A DNA stretch of 64,000 nt from Proteus alimentorum (GTDB lineage: Bacteria > Pseudomonadota > Gammaproteobacteria > Enterobacterales > Enterobacteriaceae), in NCBI RefSeq assembly GCF_002607735.1, contig NZ_NBVR01000031.1:62001-126000 (forward strand), written 5' to 3'. Positions 9,093 through 20,685 of this stretch are shown in pieces (position 1 is the stretch's first letter; every line of letters starts with the position of its first letter). The notes below the pieces were generated by a model. The model had not been told where the DNA came from and made no database searches. It worked only from the letters and a program-made list of their open reading frames with translations. The translations under genes and the position numbers were made by a program.

Positions 9093-9500
9093 TTAGTTAC
9101 CTAGAGCGTGACTTGCACTTTTGTTTTCGATGAGTTCGATTTTATATCCATCAGGATCTTCAACAAAAGCAATAATTGTTGAGCCACCTTTTACTGGGCC
9201 TGCATCACGGGTAACATTACCGCCAGCTTGGCGAATGGCTTCACAGGTTGCAGCAACATCATCAACACCTAATGCCACATGCCCAAAAGCGGTTCCCATT
9301 TCGTAGCTGTTTACACCCCAGTTATAGGTCAACTCGATAACCGCACCGGTGCTTTCATCACCATAACCAACAAAAGCTAACGAGTATTTATATTCCTCAT
9401 TCTCGCTAGTGCGTAGAAGTTGCATACCTAAAACCTTGGTATAAAAGTCGATAGAACGTTGTAAATCGCCCACACGGATCATGGTATGAAGTACTCGCAT
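9093..9500 (-). CDS. gloA: Lactoylglutathione lyase (glyoxalase I)
   Basis: A 135-residue enzyme converting the methylglyoxal-glutathione hemithioacetal to S-lactoylglutathione in methylglyoxal detoxification. The nickel ligands of the E. coli enzyme are present at His5, Glu56, His74 and Glu122, with the family motifs [12 protein letters not shown] and [14 protein letters not shown]. Length matches E. coli GloA. Start ATG at 9500, preceded by AAGAGG. Upstream of rnt in the same orientation. Confidence 0.97.
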   Translation of the reverse strand: MRVLHTMIRVGDLQRSIDFYTKVLGMQLLRTSENEEYKYSLAFVGYGDESTGAVIELTYNWGVNSYEMGTAFGHVALGVDDVAATCEAIRQAGGNVTRDAGPVKGGSTIIAFVEDPDGYKIELIENKSASHALGN

Positions 9501-9652
9501 ATAAACCTCTTGTGTTTTTTTAATGATTAAACCCTACAGATAAACTGATGGCGGAGTACTATAGCGCGTTAAAGCCCTAAAGTTCAATTTTACTACGCCT
9601 TCAACAGTTCAATAAATCCTGTTGTGCAGATAATATCTCTATTAACTATACT

Positions 9653-9671
9653 CTATTGTAACAAACAATAG
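9653..9671. promoter_or_regulatory. Palindrome directly before ydhL
   Basis: CTATTGTAACAAACAATAG is a perfect 7-base inverted repeat with a 5-base spacer, ending against the GGGAGGG ribosome site of ydhL. It could be a repressor operator or a hairpin affecting translation. No regulator can be named. Confidence 0.4.
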
Positions 9672-9685
9672 GGAGGGAAAATCAA

Positions 9686-9925
9686 ATGCAAGAACAATTA
9701 GAATTTTTTGATATTCCTAGCCCTTGTATTGGGCGTTGTGAAATGAATGCACAAGGATATTGCGTTGGGTGCTATCGTAGCCGTCAAGAGCGGTTTAATT
9801 GGTCAACAATGAACCAACAAGAGAAAAGAAATATATTACGACTTTGTCAGCAACGTTATTTAAGAACATTAAAAAAATGGGGTTCTTCAATTGAAAAAGA
9901 GAACGAACAACTCAATTTATTTTAA
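9686..9925 (+). CDS. ydhL: DUF1289 protein YdhL
   Basis: A 79-residue protein with the DUF1289 cysteine pattern (SPCIGRCEMNAQGYCVGCYRSR: Cys residues at about 14, 18, 26 and 29), suggesting metal or iron-sulfur binding, followed by a basic helix ending in LRLCQQR. Length and sequence agree with E. coli YdhL, which lies in the same place near gloA. Function unknown. A ribosome site GGGAGGG precedes the ATG. Confidence 0.88.
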   Translation: MQEQLEFFDIPSPCIGRCEMNAQGYCVGCYRSRQERFNWSTMNQQEKRNILRLCQQRYLRTLKKWGSSIEKENEQLNLF

Positions 9926-10376
9926 ATCTTCCACTTATTTTTTAATATTAAAACAATAATTAACTATCGTTTTAATTCATTATTGTTATTTATTGTAGTT
10001 GTGTGGTTTATTATTTTTTCTTTATTAATATAAAAATACAGATTTAAAGTGTTATTGTTCGGTTGTATTTGTAAGGATTTGATTATATTGTTGTTTTTTC
10101 CCTCTTTGTATTTGGGTTTTAAAATAATAATAATTATTATGTAAAAAAATATAGATTAGTTTTTATAACAAGGTTATTCTTTATGAACTTTCTTTTCTAG
10201 AAAGAAATGGTTTAATTATATCTGGAAAATAATTACTTATCTGATAAATAGGATTATAACTATATTAGTTATTAAAGGTAATATTTTAATTAAAAAGAAT
10301 AGGTAAATATTGTATTAAAAATGAATATCTAAACTTTGTAATAAGTTGACTGAAAATGCTAATTAAGGAGAGATAA
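9926..10376. other. slyA upstream region
   Basis: A 451-base, very AT-rich gap. A possible slyA promoter is TTGACT near 10347 with AT-rich sequence following. SlyA autoregulates in relatives by binding AT-rich palindromes, and several imperfect ones exist here, none decisive. No ORF or structured RNA recognised. Confidence 0.4.
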
Positions 10377-10805
10377 GTGGAATCAACATTAGGAGCTGAT
10401 TTAGCGCGTTTAGTTCGATTATGGCGTGCTTTAATTGATCATCGTCTCAAACCATTAAAATTAACCCAAACCCATTGGGTTACTTTATACAATATCAGCA
10501 AATTACCTCCAGAGCAGTCACAAATCCAATTGGCAAAAGCAATAGGAATCGAGCAACCGTCTTTAGTGAGAACCTTAGATCAACTGGAAGAAAAAAAACT
10601 GATATGTCGGCATACATGTGCAAATGATCGTAGAGCAAAACGTATAAAATTAACAAAAGAATCTGAGCCTTTTATTAATGAGGTTTATACTGTTATAGAA
10701 AAAACGAGACGAGAAATATTAGGTGGTATTCAACTAGACGAAATCGAAAGACTAATAGGTACAATTCAAAAAATAGAAAAAAATATAAATAGATTAAATG
10801 ACTAA
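10377..10805 (+). CDS. slyA: MarR-family regulator SlyA
   Basis: A 142-residue winged-helix regulator starting at GTG (10377) with TAAGGAGAG just upstream. The N-terminus and the DNA-recognition region ([25 protein letters not shown], then the wing [11 protein letters not shown]) are nearly those of E. coli and Salmonella SlyA. The homodimer counteracts H-NS at AT-rich promoters and is tied to virulence, envelope and antimicrobial-resistance genes. Convergent with slyB, as in E. coli. Confidence 0.95.
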   Translation: MESTLGADLARLVRLWRALIDHRLKPLKLTQTHWVTLYNISKLPPEQSQIQLAKAIGIEQPSLVRTLDQLEEKKLICRHTCANDRRAKRIKLTKESEPFINEVYTVIEKTRREILGGIQLDEIERLIGTIQKIEKNINRLND

Positions 10806-11114
10806 TAATTTCAAATTTAATATATATTCTATTTAAATAATATTAATTACATGATGATAACTATACTCTAAATAATTCATTTTTCAGCTAGATAACAAGT
10901 GGATGAATCACTAGGAACATATAAAATATGTAACTGGTGCGAGTAAACGATGTCAACAACATTGAAACTTGAAATATGACGAGTATATAACGAATATCAT
11001 TACATAGTTCTAATTGTAATAATTAGATTATATATTCGAGCTCTCTTTAGGTTACTTATTATTGAGTCATAAAATAAAACAGGCAACTTTAATGTTGCCT
11101 GTTTTTGTTGCTAA
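10806..11114. other. Intergenic region between slyA and slyB
   Basis: A 309-base gap between convergent genes, unusually long for that arrangement. It ends with a strong terminator at 11077-11106. The rest is AT-rich, with no ORF carrying a ribosome site and no RNA I recognise. Confidence 0.45.
11077..11106 (-). terminator. Terminator next to slyB (bidirectional)
   Basis: The stem AAAACAGGCAAC pairs with GTTGCCTGTTTT around the loop TTTAAT, with A and T runs on its two sides. It lies 9 bases beyond the slyB stop. Confidence 0.85.
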
Positions 11115-11582
11115 TTAGCGAGGAGAAACAGTTAAGTTATTTCCGTTACCAATAACTGCAACACGTTGACCTTGGCTATAAACAGTATTATCTGCTTTTT
11201 GAACGATGGCGACAGTTTTACCAGTATCTAAGCGAACTTCAATTTGAACACCCTTAGTGGTATTTAAAGCACCTTGTGCTTGTTGCCCTGCCATACCACC
11301 TGCAATTGCACCCGCGGCTGTTGCAAGATTACGACCCGTACCACCGCCCACCGTGTTACCTAACATACCGCCAAGAACGGCACCACCGATAGCGCCTAAA
11401 ATATTCTCATCGCTACCCGCTTGAATATTCACTGCACGTACAGAAACCACTGTACCATAAGTAATATTTTGAGCTTGTTTTGCTTGGCTTGCGGTGTAAG
11501 TGTCGCCGGATAGTGAATTTGTATTCACACAACCAGTAAGTACAGTCATTGTGAAAAGACCAATAAGTAAATGCTTAAACAT
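11115..11582 (-). CDS. slyB: Outer membrane lipoprotein SlyB
   Basis: A 155-residue lipoprotein. The signal peptide ends in the lipobox LTGC (Cys18). Behind it are glycine-zipper segments (GAIGGAVLGGMLGNTVGGG and GAIAGGMAG) of the 17 kDa surface antigen/Rickettsia type. SlyB is a PhoPQ-linked lipoprotein reported to surround and stabilise outer membrane proteins under stress. I chose ATG at 11582 over the GTG at 11588, because AGGAG ends 5 bases before the ATG and would overlap the GTG. The length then equals E. coli SlyB. Confidence 0.94.
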   Translation of the reverse strand: MFKHLLIGLFTMTVLTGCVNTNSLSGDTYTASQAKQAQNITYGTVVSVRAVNIQAGSDENILGAIGGAVLGGMLGNTVGGGTGRNLATAAGAIAGGMAGQQAQGALNTTKGVQIEVRLDTGKTVAIVQKADNTVYSQGQRVAVIGNGNNLTVSPR

Positions 11583-11803
11583 AGTCACTCCTAAAGAAAA
11601 CCTGAGGTAAATGGCTCAGATTATACCAATGTTATCTAGTATCAGTTATAGCTCGTTTTTTGCGTATGTCGACACTGATTTTAATAATATATAGCTTACT
11701 ATATAGTAAAGGCCGATAGTAAAAACAGAAGAGATTTCTGAAAACAGAGAATATAACATTATATGTTAAAAATTTGCATCATCTTGATTATAAGGAAAAG
11801 AAC

Positions 11804-12916
11804 ATGATAGCAGGGCGGTACATTGGCGTGATGTCTGGCACAAGCTTAGATGGTGTTGATGTTGTATTAGCTGCAATCAATAATAAGTTCGTTGCACAAC
11901 AAGAAAATCACTTTCTGCCTTATCCACAAAACCTACGCCAACGAATTTTAGCTGTTTGCCAAGGGCAACCAGCTACCTTGCATGAAATCGGTCTATTAGA
12001 TGCCCAATTGGGCGAACTTTATGCGCAAGCAATTATAGAATTACTCGCAAAAGTAAAACTGAGTGCGAGTGATATTACGGCGATAGGGTGTCATGGACAA
12101 ACCATTTGGCATGAGCCAGAAAGTGATATGCCATTTACTATGCAAATTGGTGACAACAACCGTGTTGCTGCCCTAACAGGCATTACAACAGTCGGTGATT
12201 TTCGTCGCAGAGATATTGCTTACGGTGGACAAGGTGCCCCTTTAGTACCTGCTTTTCATCTTGCCGTATTGGGACATTCTGTTGAAAAACGAGTGATTTT
12301 GAATATTGGTGGTATCGCCAATATCTCATTGTTATTACCCGGAATAGCAGTCAAAGGCTACGATACGGGGCCAGGAAATATGCTATTAGATAGTTGGAAT
12401 TGGATCCATAACCAAACACCCTATGATGATAATGGCAAATGGGCGGCTACTGGTACTGTAAACGCAACTTTATTGAAAGATATGCTCTCAGATCCTTACT
12501 TTTCACGTTCAGCACCTAAAAGTACAGGGCGAGAATATTTCAATACACAATGGTTAAATTACCATTTAGCAAGAGTACCTAATGTTTTTCCTGAAGATGT
12601 ACAAGCAACGCTAGTTGAATTAACCGCGATAAGTATTGTGCAACAGATCCAATTAAACGGTGGATGTGAACGTTTACTTGTTTGTGGCGGAGGGGCGCGA
12701 AATGGGCAAATTATGCATCGCTTAGCTTCATTATTACCGGGTACAGAAGTCGCAACAACGGATAAATATGGTTTAAGTGGTGATGATATGGAAGCGTTGG
12801 CATTTGCTTGGTTAGCTGCTCGCACTATTGCAAATGAATCAGGGAATTTGCCTTCTGTAACAGGGGCATCGAGAGAAACCGTTTTAGGGGCGATTTACCC
12901 TACAAATCCTCGTTAA
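11804..12916 (+). CDS. anmK: Anhydro-N-acetylmuramic acid kinase
   Basis: A 370-residue kinase that opens and phosphorylates 1,6-anhydroMurNAc to MurNAc-6-phosphate in peptidoglycan recycling. Hallmarks are [15 protein letters not shown] at the N-terminus, [11 protein letters not shown], the [21 protein letters not shown] segment, NIGGIANIS, and GPGNMLLD. Start placed at ATG 11804 with GGAAAAG upstream. A TTG start at 11774 would add ten unconserved residues. Length agrees with E. coli AnmK (369). Followed closely by pdxH. Confidence 0.96.
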   Translation: MIAGRYIGVMSGTSLDGVDVVLAAINNKFVAQQENHFLPYPQNLRQRILAVCQGQPATLHEIGLLDAQLGELYAQAIIELLAKVKLSASDITAIGCHGQTIWHEPESDMPFTMQIGDNNRVAALTGITTVGDFRRRDIAYGGQGAPLVPAFHLAVLGHSVEKRVILNIGGIANISLLLPGIAVKGYDTGPGNMLLDSWNWIHNQTPYDDNGKWAATGTVNATLLKDMLSDPYFSRSAPKSTGREYFNTQWLNYHLARVPNVFPEDVQATLVELTAISIVQQIQLNGGCERLLVCGGGARNGQIMHRLASLLPGTEVATTDKYGLSGDDMEALAFAWLAARTIANESGNLPSVTGASRETVLGAIYPTNPR

Positions 12917-12959
12917 GCGTGATATGCTGAACGCAGTTTCTCAAAAGAGAGAGTGAAAA

Positions 12960-13613
12960 ATGACAGAACTTGATTTTATTGATGTTGCAGATTTACGCCG
13001 CGAATATATGAAGGGTGGACTACGACGTCATGAGTTAACTGAACAGCCATTAGTGTTGTTTGAAAAGTGGCTAAAACAGGCCTGTGAAGCACGTTTGAGT
13101 GATCCTACTGCAATGTGTGTTGCCACGGTTGATGAAAATGGACAACCTTACCAACGTATCGTGTTATTAAAACATTTCGATGAACATGGCTTAGTCTTTT
13201 ACACCAACTTGGGCAGTCGCAAGGCGAGTCATTTAGAGCACAATCAACGAGTCAGTTTATTATTCCCTTGGTATCCATTAGAAAGACAAGTTTGTTTTTT
13301 AGGAAAAGCGGAAAAACTTTCTCCTATTGAAGTTATTAAATATTTCCATAGTCGCCCTAAAGATAGTCAAATTGCAGCGTGGGCTTCTCAACAGTCTTCT
13401 CGCATTTCCGCAAGAGGCGTGTTAGAAAGTAAGTTTCTGGAATTAAAACAGAAATTCCAAAATGGGGAAGTGCCATTACCGAGTTTCTGGGGTGGATATC
13501 GTGTGACATTTGATTCTGTTGAATTTTGGCAAGGACGAGAAAATCGTTTACATGATCGCTTTATCTACCAAAAATCACCAGAAGGATGGGATATTGAGCG
13601 ATTAGCACCTTAA
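12960..13613 (+). CDS. pdxH: Pyridoxine/pyridoxamine 5'-phosphate oxidase
   Basis: A 217-residue FMN enzyme that oxidises pyridoxine or pyridoxamine phosphate to pyridoxal phosphate, the last step of vitamin B6 synthesis and salvage. Motifs seen are [14 protein letters not shown] at the N-terminus, [19 protein letters not shown] with the FMN-binding segment, [13 protein letters not shown], and the C-terminal [11 protein letters not shown]. Cytoplasmic dimer. 43 bases after anmK, ribosome site AGAGAG. pdxH-tyrS-pdxY is the conserved E. coli order. Confidence 0.97.
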   Translation: MTELDFIDVADLRREYMKGGLRRHELTEQPLVLFEKWLKQACEARLSDPTAMCVATVDENGQPYQRIVLLKHFDEHGLVFYTNLGSRKASHLEHNQRVSLLFPWYPLERQVCFLGKAEKLSPIEVIKYFHSRPKDSQIAAWASQQSSRISARGVLESKFLELKQKFQNGEVPLPSFWGGYRVTFDSVEFWQGRENRLHDRFIYQKSPEGWDIERLAP

Positions 13614-13749
13614 TGAATGGGGTATTAATAAATTTGTCTCAAAAAGTCTTTTTCTACTGGTACTTAATGTAGTGGCGCTTTATGCTATACCACTTGTGTT
13701 TCACTTATATTTTAAATAGACAAAAAACAATAAACCGATGGAGTCATTG

Positions 13750-15024
13750 ATGTCTAGCAAGAACCTAATCACACAATTGCAGGAGCGTGGGCTAATCGCT
13801 CAGGTCACGGATGAGGCAGCTTTAGTTGAGCGTTTGGAGCAAGGTCCTATCGCTCTCTATTGTGGCTTCGATCCTACCGCTGATAGCCTGCACTTGGGGC
13901 ATTTGGTTCCTTTGCTGTGTTTAAAACGATTCCAACTAGCCGGGCATAAGCCTGTGGCGTTGGTGGGTGGTGCAACGGGTCTAATTGGTGATCCTAGTTT
14001 TAAAGCCACCGAGCGCAAACTGAATACCCAAGATACTGTTCACGAATGGGTAGAGAAAATTCGTAAACAAGTGTCACCTTTTTTAGATTTCAACAGTGGT
14101 GAAAACAGTGCGGAATTAGCAAACAACTATGACTGGTTTGGTCAAATGGATGTGCTGACATTCCTGCGTGATATCGGTAAACACTTCTCTGTGAACCAAA
14201 TGATCAACAAAGAAGCGGTTAAACAACGTTTAAACCGTGACGATGTGGGTATCTCTTTTACTGAATTCGCCTATAACCTATTACAAGCTTATGACTTTGC
14301 GTCATTAAATACGCATTTAGGTGTTGAATTACAAATCGGTGGCTCTGATCAATGGGGTAATATCACTTCAGGTATCGATTTAACCCGTCGTTTCAATCAG
14401 AAACAAGTATTTGGTATGACTGTACCATTAATTACTAAATCTGATGGAACTAAATTCGGTAAGACAGAAGGTGGTGCGGTTTGGTTAGATCCTAAGAAAA
14501 CAAGCCCATACAAATTCTACCAGTTCTGGATCAATACAGCCGATGCTGACGTTTATCGCTTCTTAAAATTCTTCACATTTATGAGCATTGAAGAAATTAA
14601 TGCACTCGAAGAAGAAGATAAAAATAGCGGTCAAGCGCCTCGTGCTCAACGTGTATTAGCAGAACTGGTTACTGGTTTGGTTCATGGTGACGAAGGTTTA
14701 ATCGCCGCTAAACGTATTACAGAAAGCTTATTCTCTGGTGCAATTACAGACTTAACACAAGCTGACCTTGAACAATTAGCACAAGATGGTATGCCAACAA
14801 TTGAGTTAGAAAAAGGCAGTGATTTACAACAAGCGCTGGTTAACGCAGAATTAGTTCCTTCTCGCGGTCAGGCTCGTACAATGATTGGCTCTAACGCAGT
14901 TTCAATTAATGGCGAAAAACAAGACAACCCTGAATACGTCTTTGAAGAAAAAGATTTCTTATTTGGTCACTACTCCATTTTACGTCGTGGTAAAAAACAT
15001 TACTGCCTTGTTATCTGGAAATAA
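13750..15024 (+). CDS. tyrS: Tyrosyl-tRNA synthetase
   Basis: A 424-residue class I synthetase, the same length as in E. coli. The HIGH motif appears as HLGH (residues 48-51), the KMSKS loop as KFGKT, the tyrosine pocket as [10 protein letters not shown], and [10 protein letters not shown] is intact. A C-terminal S4-like RNA-binding domain ends in [14 protein letters not shown] placed the start at ATG 13750 (MSSKNLI), with GGAG six bases upstream. The earlier in-frame ATG at 13738 lies before that site. Followed by a terminator. Confidence 0.97.
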   Translation: MSSKNLITQLQERGLIAQVTDEAALVERLEQGPIALYCGFDPTADSLHLGHLVPLLCLKRFQLAGHKPVALVGGATGLIGDPSFKATERKLNTQDTVHEWVEKIRKQVSPFLDFNSGENSAELANNYDWFGQMDVLTFLRDIGKHFSVNQMINKEAVKQRLNRDDVGISFTEFAYNLLQAYDFASLNTHLGVELQIGGSDQWGNITSGIDLTRRFNQKQVFGMTVPLITKSDGTKFGKTEGGAVWLDPKKTSPYKFYQFWINTADADVYRFLKFFTFMSIEEINALEEEDKNSGQAPRAQRVLAELVTGLVHGDEGLIAAKRITESLFSGAITDLTQADLEQLAQDGMPTIELEKGSDLQQALVNAELVPSRGQARTMIGSNAVSINGEKQDNPEYVFEEKDFLFGHYSILRRGKKHYCLVIWK

Positions 15025-15032
15025 TTGACAGT

Positions 15033-15060
15033 AAAGGGCAGCCAGTGAGTTGCCCTTTTT
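15033..15060 (+). terminator. Terminator after tyrS
   Basis: AAAGGGCA pairs with TGCCCTTT across a 10-base loop, followed by a T run. Nine bases after the tyrS stop. Confidence 0.85.
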
Positions 15061-15146
15061 CTTAATAACAATAAATAAACGTATATACCTCGCCTATGAT
15101 GATAAAGCTTGGGTGTTGTGTGTATTCACAATAATCGGTTTATGTC

Positions 15147-16016
15147 ATGAAAAATATACTCTCTATTCAGTCACATGTTGTTTTCGGTCATGCAGGTAAC
15201 AGCGCCTCTGAGTTTCCAATGCGTCGTATGGGGGTGAATGTTTGGCCTCTAAATACCGTGCAATTTTCAAATCACACACAATATCCAGAAAAATGGACTG
15301 GCTGTGTTATGTCAGCAGAACATATTACTGAGATTGTTGATGGTATTGCCGCAATCGGTAAACTTTCACAATGTGATGCAGTATTAAGTGGCTATTTGGG
15401 ATCGGCTGAACAAGGTTTGCGCATTGTTGATATTGTTAAAAAAGTAAAACAAGCGAATCCTAACGCATGGTATTTTTGTGATCCTGTAATGGGACATCCT
15501 GAAAAAGGGTGTATTGTTCCTCCTGCTGTTTCCGGCGTGCTGTGTGAAGAAGCATTACCTATTAGTGATATTATTGCACCTAATTTATTAGAGCTTGAAA
15601 CATTAAGTGGTGGCAAAGCTCTTCATAATGTTGATGAATGCGTAAATGCTGCCCGTGAATTGTGTAAACAAGGCCCTAAGATTGTATTAGTAAAACACTT
15701 ATCACGTGCTGGATATCGTCATGATCGTTTTGAAATGCTGCTAGTAACCGCAGAGCATAGTTGGCATGTTAGCCGTCCATTAGTTGATTTTGGTGAGCGT
15801 CAACCTGTGGGTGTTGGTGATTTAACAAGTGGTTTAATGCTGGTGGATTTACTCAAAGGCGTTGAATTACAAATGGCATTAGAACACGTTGCCGCGGCAG
15901 TTTATGAAGTGATGCTAAAAACGAAAGAGATGAATGAGTACGAACTGCAACTCGTTGCTGCTCAAGATCAAATGGTGCATCCAACACACAGATTCTGCGC
16001 AACACAGTTAGATTAA
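15147..16016 (+). CDS. pdxY: Pyridoxal kinase PdxY
   Basis: A 289-residue ribokinase-superfamily kinase phosphorylating pyridoxal in B6 salvage. N-terminal [17 protein letters not shown], the [11 protein letters not shown] nucleotide/metal region, [10 protein letters not shown] and the catalytic GVGDLTSGL segment are all present. It is the second B6 enzyme in this neighbourhood after pdxH. Start ATG 15147. Length is close to E. coli PdxY (287). Confidence 0.96.
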   Translation: MKNILSIQSHVVFGHAGNSASEFPMRRMGVNVWPLNTVQFSNHTQYPEKWTGCVMSAEHITEIVDGIAAIGKLSQCDAVLSGYLGSAEQGLRIVDIVKKVKQANPNAWYFCDPVMGHPEKGCIVPPAVSGVLCEEALPISDIIAPNLLELETLSGGKALHNVDECVNAARELCKQGPKIVLVKHLSRAGYRHDRFEMLLVTAEHSWHVSRPLVDFGERQPVGVGDLTSGLMLVDLLKGVELQMALEHVAAAVYEVMLKTKEMNEYELQLVAAQDQMVHPTHRFCATQLD

Positions 16017-16038
16017 ACCACACAAATTCTAAGAAAAG

Positions 16039-16072
16039 AAAAAGCGGATATAAATATTACGTCCGCTTTTTT
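16039..16072 (+). terminator. Terminator between pdxY and gstA (bidirectional)
   Basis: AAAAAGCGGA pairs with TCCGCTTTTT around a 13-base loop, between convergent genes. Confidence 0.8.
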
Positions 16073-16105
16073 ATTGTATTAAGATTATTTTTATTACGTT
16101 TTAAC

Positions 16106-16774
<669 letters not shown>

Positions 16775-16929
16775 TTACTAATATAAGATGATAAGAGGTT
16801 CTAAGAAATTAGCAAACTCAAAAGGTGCGAATAAAAAAGGCTTTTGTAAATTTGTGAACAAGACGGTTAATTGATGAAATTACACGAAAATAAATGCTCC
16901 CTATATTTTTAAATATAAAGAACATTTAT

Positions 16930-17634
16930 TTATGACTCTTCAAATGAAGGTAAAAATGAAATATCAAGGTAATAAATTTTGGGGTTCTTTTTATCAACAT
17001 AAACGGTAACCAGTTCCCTATTAATATAAGGTGTGGGATCAAAGAAGATATAACCACTTTTATAACGAATTAATCGATTGTTTAATGTATCATGATAATC
17101 AGCAATAATTTGATAGGGAGAACGGTGATTAAAACGGATATGGTTATTAATAATAATTTCAGATATTTTTACATTGATAGGCATTCCATCGCGTTTTAAT
17201 CGTTGATCCCTTGTGGCTCTTCTTCTGATAAAATACAAAGGGATAAGCCCTGTTGATGCAAATACCAGTCCAAAAATACTTAATATAGTCCCCGCGCCAT
17301 ATAAGCCTAAAAAGTTGTTTATCGTGGCTCTTTGTGGATCATTTGGAAGATAAATAATATTAATTTTTTCACCAAGATAAAAGCGAGATTGACTACCACC
17401 TTCCGGTGAACGGAACGTTATTTCTCTATTATCTGCTGTGTTGAATTGAATAATAGGGTGATAAAAATAGCTGCCACCAGAAGACTTACTGACACTTTGG
17501 TCAATAACAACGCCTGTTGTTTCTATTCCATTTCTTACTACATTTAATTCAGATTTAATAACGAATAAAGCCACAACAAAAATAATTGCACCAATAAGAG
17601 CAAAAATATAAAACAGAAATCTAAATTTCTTCAT
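16930..17634 (-). CDS. DUF3592 membrane protein
   Basis: A 234-residue protein. One N-terminal membrane span (about residues 6-27) is followed by an extracytoplasmic beta-rich DUF3592 segment (GVVIDQSVSKSSGGSYFYHP and GEKINIIYLPNDPQRA), a second span (about 107-133), and a basic stretch FIRRRATRDQRLKRDG before a soluble C-terminal domain. DUF3592 has no established function; the domain is often found near envelope genes. It sits between gstA and fabI, where E. coli has no counterpart. Start ATG at 17634 with AAGGATT upstream. Confidence 0.72.
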   Translation of the reverse strand: MKKFRFLFYIFALIGAIIFVVALFVIKSELNVVRNGIETTGVVIDQSVSKSSGGSYFYHPIIQFNTADNREITFRSPEGGSQSRFYLGEKINIIYLPNDPQRATINNFLGLYGAGTILSIFGLVFASTGLIPLYFIRRRATRDQRLKRDGMPINVKISEIIINNHIRFNHRSPYQIIADYHDTLNNRLIRYKSGYIFFDPTPYINRELVTVYVDKKNPKIYYLDISFLPSFEES

Positions 17635-17835
17635 ACATTAAATCCTTTTATTAATATGTAATTATTTTATCGCTAATATAAAGAAAAGATTATAGGAATA
17701 AGCTAAAAAACAAAAGTGAAATTTATCTAACAGAGTTATGATATTAAAAATGAAAGGAAAAAGGGAGATATTAGATAAAAAACGGGTATTTAATAGAGGT
17801 AAGAGTAAAAAGCGTAGAAGCAACATAAAAAACCA

Positions 17836-17868
17836 TAAAAAAGCCAGCCTGAACAGTAAGGCTGGCTT
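17836..17868 (-). terminator. Terminator after fabI
   Basis: On the minus strand AAGCCAGCCT, loop, AGGCTGGCTT is followed by a T run, 20 bases past the fabI stop. Confidence 0.85.
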
Positions 17869-17888
17869 CTATTATTTATAGAACAAAA

Positions 17889-18677
17889 TTATTTTAGTTC
17901 TAATTCATTCATTGCAGCGATGCTGAAACCGCCATCTACGTGAATGATTTCACCGGTGATACCACCAGATAAGTCAGAGCATAGGAATGCTGCTGTATTA
18001 CCAACATCTTCGGTTGTTACAGTACGGCGCAGAGGCGTTACTGACTCGCAATGGCTTAACATTTTACGGAAATCTTTGATACCAGATGCCGCTAATGTAC
18101 GGATTGGGCCAGCAGAGATACCGTTAACACGAATACCTTCAGGACCCATAGCATTTGCCATATAACGAACGTTAGCTTCTAAAGAGGCTTTCGCTAGACC
18201 CATAACGTTATAGTTAGGGATTGCACGTTCAGCGCCTAAATAAGTCAGAGTTAACAGCGCTGAATTTGGATTTAGCATTTCACGGCTTGCTTTCGCCATT
18301 GCAACGAAGCTGTATGCACTGATGTCGTGAGCAATTTTAAAGCCTTCACGCGTTACTGCATTAACGTAATCGCCATCTAATTGGTCAGCAGGAGCAAAAC
18401 CGATAGAGTGAACAAAACCATCATATTTAGGCCAAACTTTTGCAAGTTCTGCGTACATAGTATCGATGCTTTCGTCTTTTGACACATCACACTCTAATAC
18501 GATATTTGAGTCTAATGATGCTGCAAATTCTTCAACGCGTGGTTTCAGTTTTTCATTTTGGTAAGTAAATGCAAGTTCTGCACCTTGGTCACGCATAGCT
18601 TTGGCAATACCATAAGCAATTGATAATTTACTAGCAACACCAGTAATAAGAATGCGTTTGCCGGTCATAAAGCCCAT
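17889..18677 (-). CDS. fabI: Enoyl-[acyl-carrier-protein] reductase (NADH)
   Basis: A 262-residue short-chain dehydrogenase-like enzyme that reduces trans-2-enoyl-ACP in the last step of each fatty acid elongation cycle. It has the nucleotide-binding [16 protein letters not shown], the SIGFAP segment, the catalytic Tyr-x6-Lys as YNVMGLAK, and the C-terminal [17 protein letters not shown]. Target of triclosan. Same length as E. coli FabI, and next to the sap operon in both organisms. Ribosome site AAGGAT before ATG 18677. Confidence 0.97.
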   Translation of the reverse strand: MGFMTGKRILITGVASKLSIAYGIAKAMRDQGAELAFTYQNEKLKPRVEEFAASLDSNIVLECDVSKDESIDTMYAELAKVWPKYDGFVHSIGFAPADQLDGDYVNAVTREGFKIAHDISAYSFVAMAKASREMLNPNSALLTLTYLGAERAIPNYNVMGLAKASLEANVRYMANAMGPEGIRVNGISAGPIRTLAASGIKDFRKMLSHCESVTPLRRTVTTEDVGNTAAFLCSDLSGGITGEIIHVDGGFSIAAMNELELK

Positions 18678-18884
18678 AGCTGTATCCTTGTTTTTTCGTA
18701 AATCGCGATAATAACATCATTCACAGTTTTATTTATCTGTTAGGTTATCACGCTTATTGTTAATAAACGTGGCTGATTCTACCACGACATTTGTAAATTT
18801 GTTTAATTTCCCTAGCACCTCCGAGGAGTTAAGGAAAAAGGGTGAAATAATGTGCAATCAACATTATGCTTATATTGTTTACAC

Positions 18885-19694
18885 TTAAGTCAAATCTTGA
18901 CGCCAAGCTTCTGCTGTTAAGGCTTCACCAAAGTGACTTGCTACCAATCTTCGAGTGACTTCATGTAATGGTGATGCAAGAACTTCCGCGGTATTGCCAC
19001 GTTCAACGACTTCGCCATTATCCATCACAATGATTTTATCGCTAATATGTTTTGTCATGCCTAAGTTTTGTGTCACATAAATATAGGCAATATCATGAGT
19101 CTCTTGCAGTTCTAACATCAAGTTTATAATTTGCGAGCGTAAAGACATATCCAGCGAAGCTATTGCCTCATCGGCAATAATGACTTGAGGTTGTAATATC
19201 AATGCTCGTGCAAGCGCAATTCGTTGGCGCTGACCTGATGCAAACATATGCGGATAATAGTTTGCATGCTCAGGCAAAAGACCCACTTGACGTAATGTTT
19301 GGTAAATTCGTTTCTCACGCTCAATCGCACTTAAGTCCGTATTCAGTCGTAAAGGGATCTCTAATGTTTGACCGATACGTTGGCGCGGATTTAATGAGTT
19401 AGTGGGATCTTGAAATATCATTCTAATTCGCTGGCTACGATAAGGGTAATCACCAAAAGTCAGTTGATGCCCATTAATAAAAATATCACCACCCGTAGGC
19501 TCAGTCACACCTGATAACATTCTCGCGAGTGTCGATTTTCCCGAACCATTAGCACCAATAATAGCTAAAGTTTGCTTGGGTTCTAGCGAAAAACTCACGG
19601 GTTTTACGGCTTCTAACTGCTGACGCCGAAATAATCCAGTACGATAGCGAAATGTTTTTGATAAATTTTTCACCTCAAGCAGTTTATCGAACAT
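18885..19694 (-). CDS. sapF: Sap ABC transporter ATP-binding protein SapF
   Basis: A 269-residue ATPase of the oligopeptide/nickel ABC type. Walker A is GANGSGKST, the signature region [13 protein letters not shown], and Walker [13 protein letters not shown]. With SapD it powers the SapBC permease. I placed the start at ATG 19694 (MFDKLLEV), because GTGGAG lies 7 bases upstream inside the end of sapD. An in-frame ATG at 19709 contains that site within its first codons. Overlaps sapD by 11 bases, so translational coupling is likely. Last gene of sapABCDF. Confidence 0.94.
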   Translation of the reverse strand: MFDKLLEVKNLSKTFRYRTGLFRRQQLEAVKPVSFSLEPKQTLAIIGANGSGKSTLARMLSGVTEPTGGDIFINGHQLTFGDYPYRSQRIRMIFQDPTNSLNPRQRIGQTLEIPLRLNTDLSAIEREKRIYQTLRQVGLLPEHANYYPHMFASGQRQRIALARALILQPQVIIADEAIASLDMSLRSQIINLMLELQETHDIAYIYVTQNLGMTKHISDKIIVMDNGEVVERGNTAEVLASPLHEVTRRLVASHFGEALTAEAWRQDLT

Positions 19695-20685
19695 CTGTTG
19701 GCTCCACATTTAACGGAAAATGACAAGCCACGGCATGGTTTTTAAATAAACGTAACCGAGGTGCTTCAATACATTGTCGCTGCGCATAAGGGCAGCGAGG
19801 CCCTAAACGGCAACCCACAGGTAAATGCTCAAGAGAAGGGATTGCGCCGGGTAATGTATTTAAACGGCTCTTATGTGCTAATGAGTTGGTAAAATCGGGA
19901 ATAGAGCGGATCAACGCTTGAGTATAAGGGTGATAAGGTGTCACCAATAACTCGTCAGGGGAGGCTGTTTCGACGGTTTGACCACAATACATAACCGTAA
20001 TTTTATTCGCCAATTTACTCATCCATTGCAAATCATGGCTAATCAATAAAATGGTCATATTGTTATTTTGATTGAGTCGAGTCAGTAAACGAAAAATTTG
20101 GGTTTGTGTTGCTGGCTCCATTGCGTTAGTCGGTTCATCCGCAATAAGCAATCGAGGTTGATTGGCGATAGCAATGGCAATCATCACTTTTTGGCACTCA
20201 CCCTCAGTTAACTCATAAGGGTAACTGCGCATAATGTCTTTATGATCTTTAATACCTACACGGTGTAATAGTTCAATTGCGCGGCGTTTCCGCCAATGAA
20301 AGCGTTGCCACCAATGGCCTTTAAAAGTCCACCCAGGAATTGCCTGTATAAGCTGTTGCTCAATTTTTGTAGCAGGATCAAGACAAGATTGTGGCTCTTG
20401 GAAAATCATTGAGACATTATGACCAATGACACGGCGTCGCGCTCTTGGTGATAATTTAAGTAAATCGATATCATCAAAACGGAAGCGATCGGCTGTCACA
20501 CTGATATTATCTTTTGTAACGCCACAAATTGCTTTTGCAATTAAGCTTTTACCCGATCCCGATTCACCAACAAGGCCTCTCACTTCACCTTCATTTAAGG
20601 TTATAGAAACACGATCTACCGCTTTTACTGGGCCATCGGGTGTCATAAATTCAATGGTTAAATTGCGTATATCTAATAAAGGCAT
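19684..20685 (-). CDS. sapD: Sap ABC transporter ATP-binding protein SapD
   Basis: A 333-residue ATPase with Walker A GESGSGKS, a variant signature [16 protein letters not shown] in place of the LSGGQ motif (the same variant as in E. coli SapD), Walker [13 protein letters not shown], and the C-terminal oligopeptide-ABC extension with the Cys-containing [15 protein letters not shown]. coli SapD is also known to support Trk potassium uptake. The start ATG overlaps the sapC stop by one base. Confidence 0.95.
   Translation of the reverse strand: MPLLDIRNLTIEFMTPDGPVKAVDRVSITLNEGEVRGLVGESGSGKSLIAKAICGVTKDNISVTADRFRFDDIDLLKLSPRARRRVIGHNVSMIFQEPQSCLDPATKIEQQLIQAIPGWTFKGHWWQRFHWRKRRAIELLHRVGIKDHKDIMRSYPYELTEGECQKVMIAIAIANQPRLLIADEPTNAMEPATQTQIFRLLTRLNQNNNMTILLISHDLQWMSKLANKITVMYCGQTVETASPDELLVTPYHPYTQALIRSIPDFTNSLAHKSRLNTLPGAIPSLEHLPVGCRLGPRCPYAQRQCIEAPRLRLFKNHAVACHFPLNVEPTDVR

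Noticed and set aside
20130-20230. Missing LSGGQ signature in SapD
   Set aside because: E. coli SapD carries the same LTEGECQK variant, so it is not a sign of inactivation.
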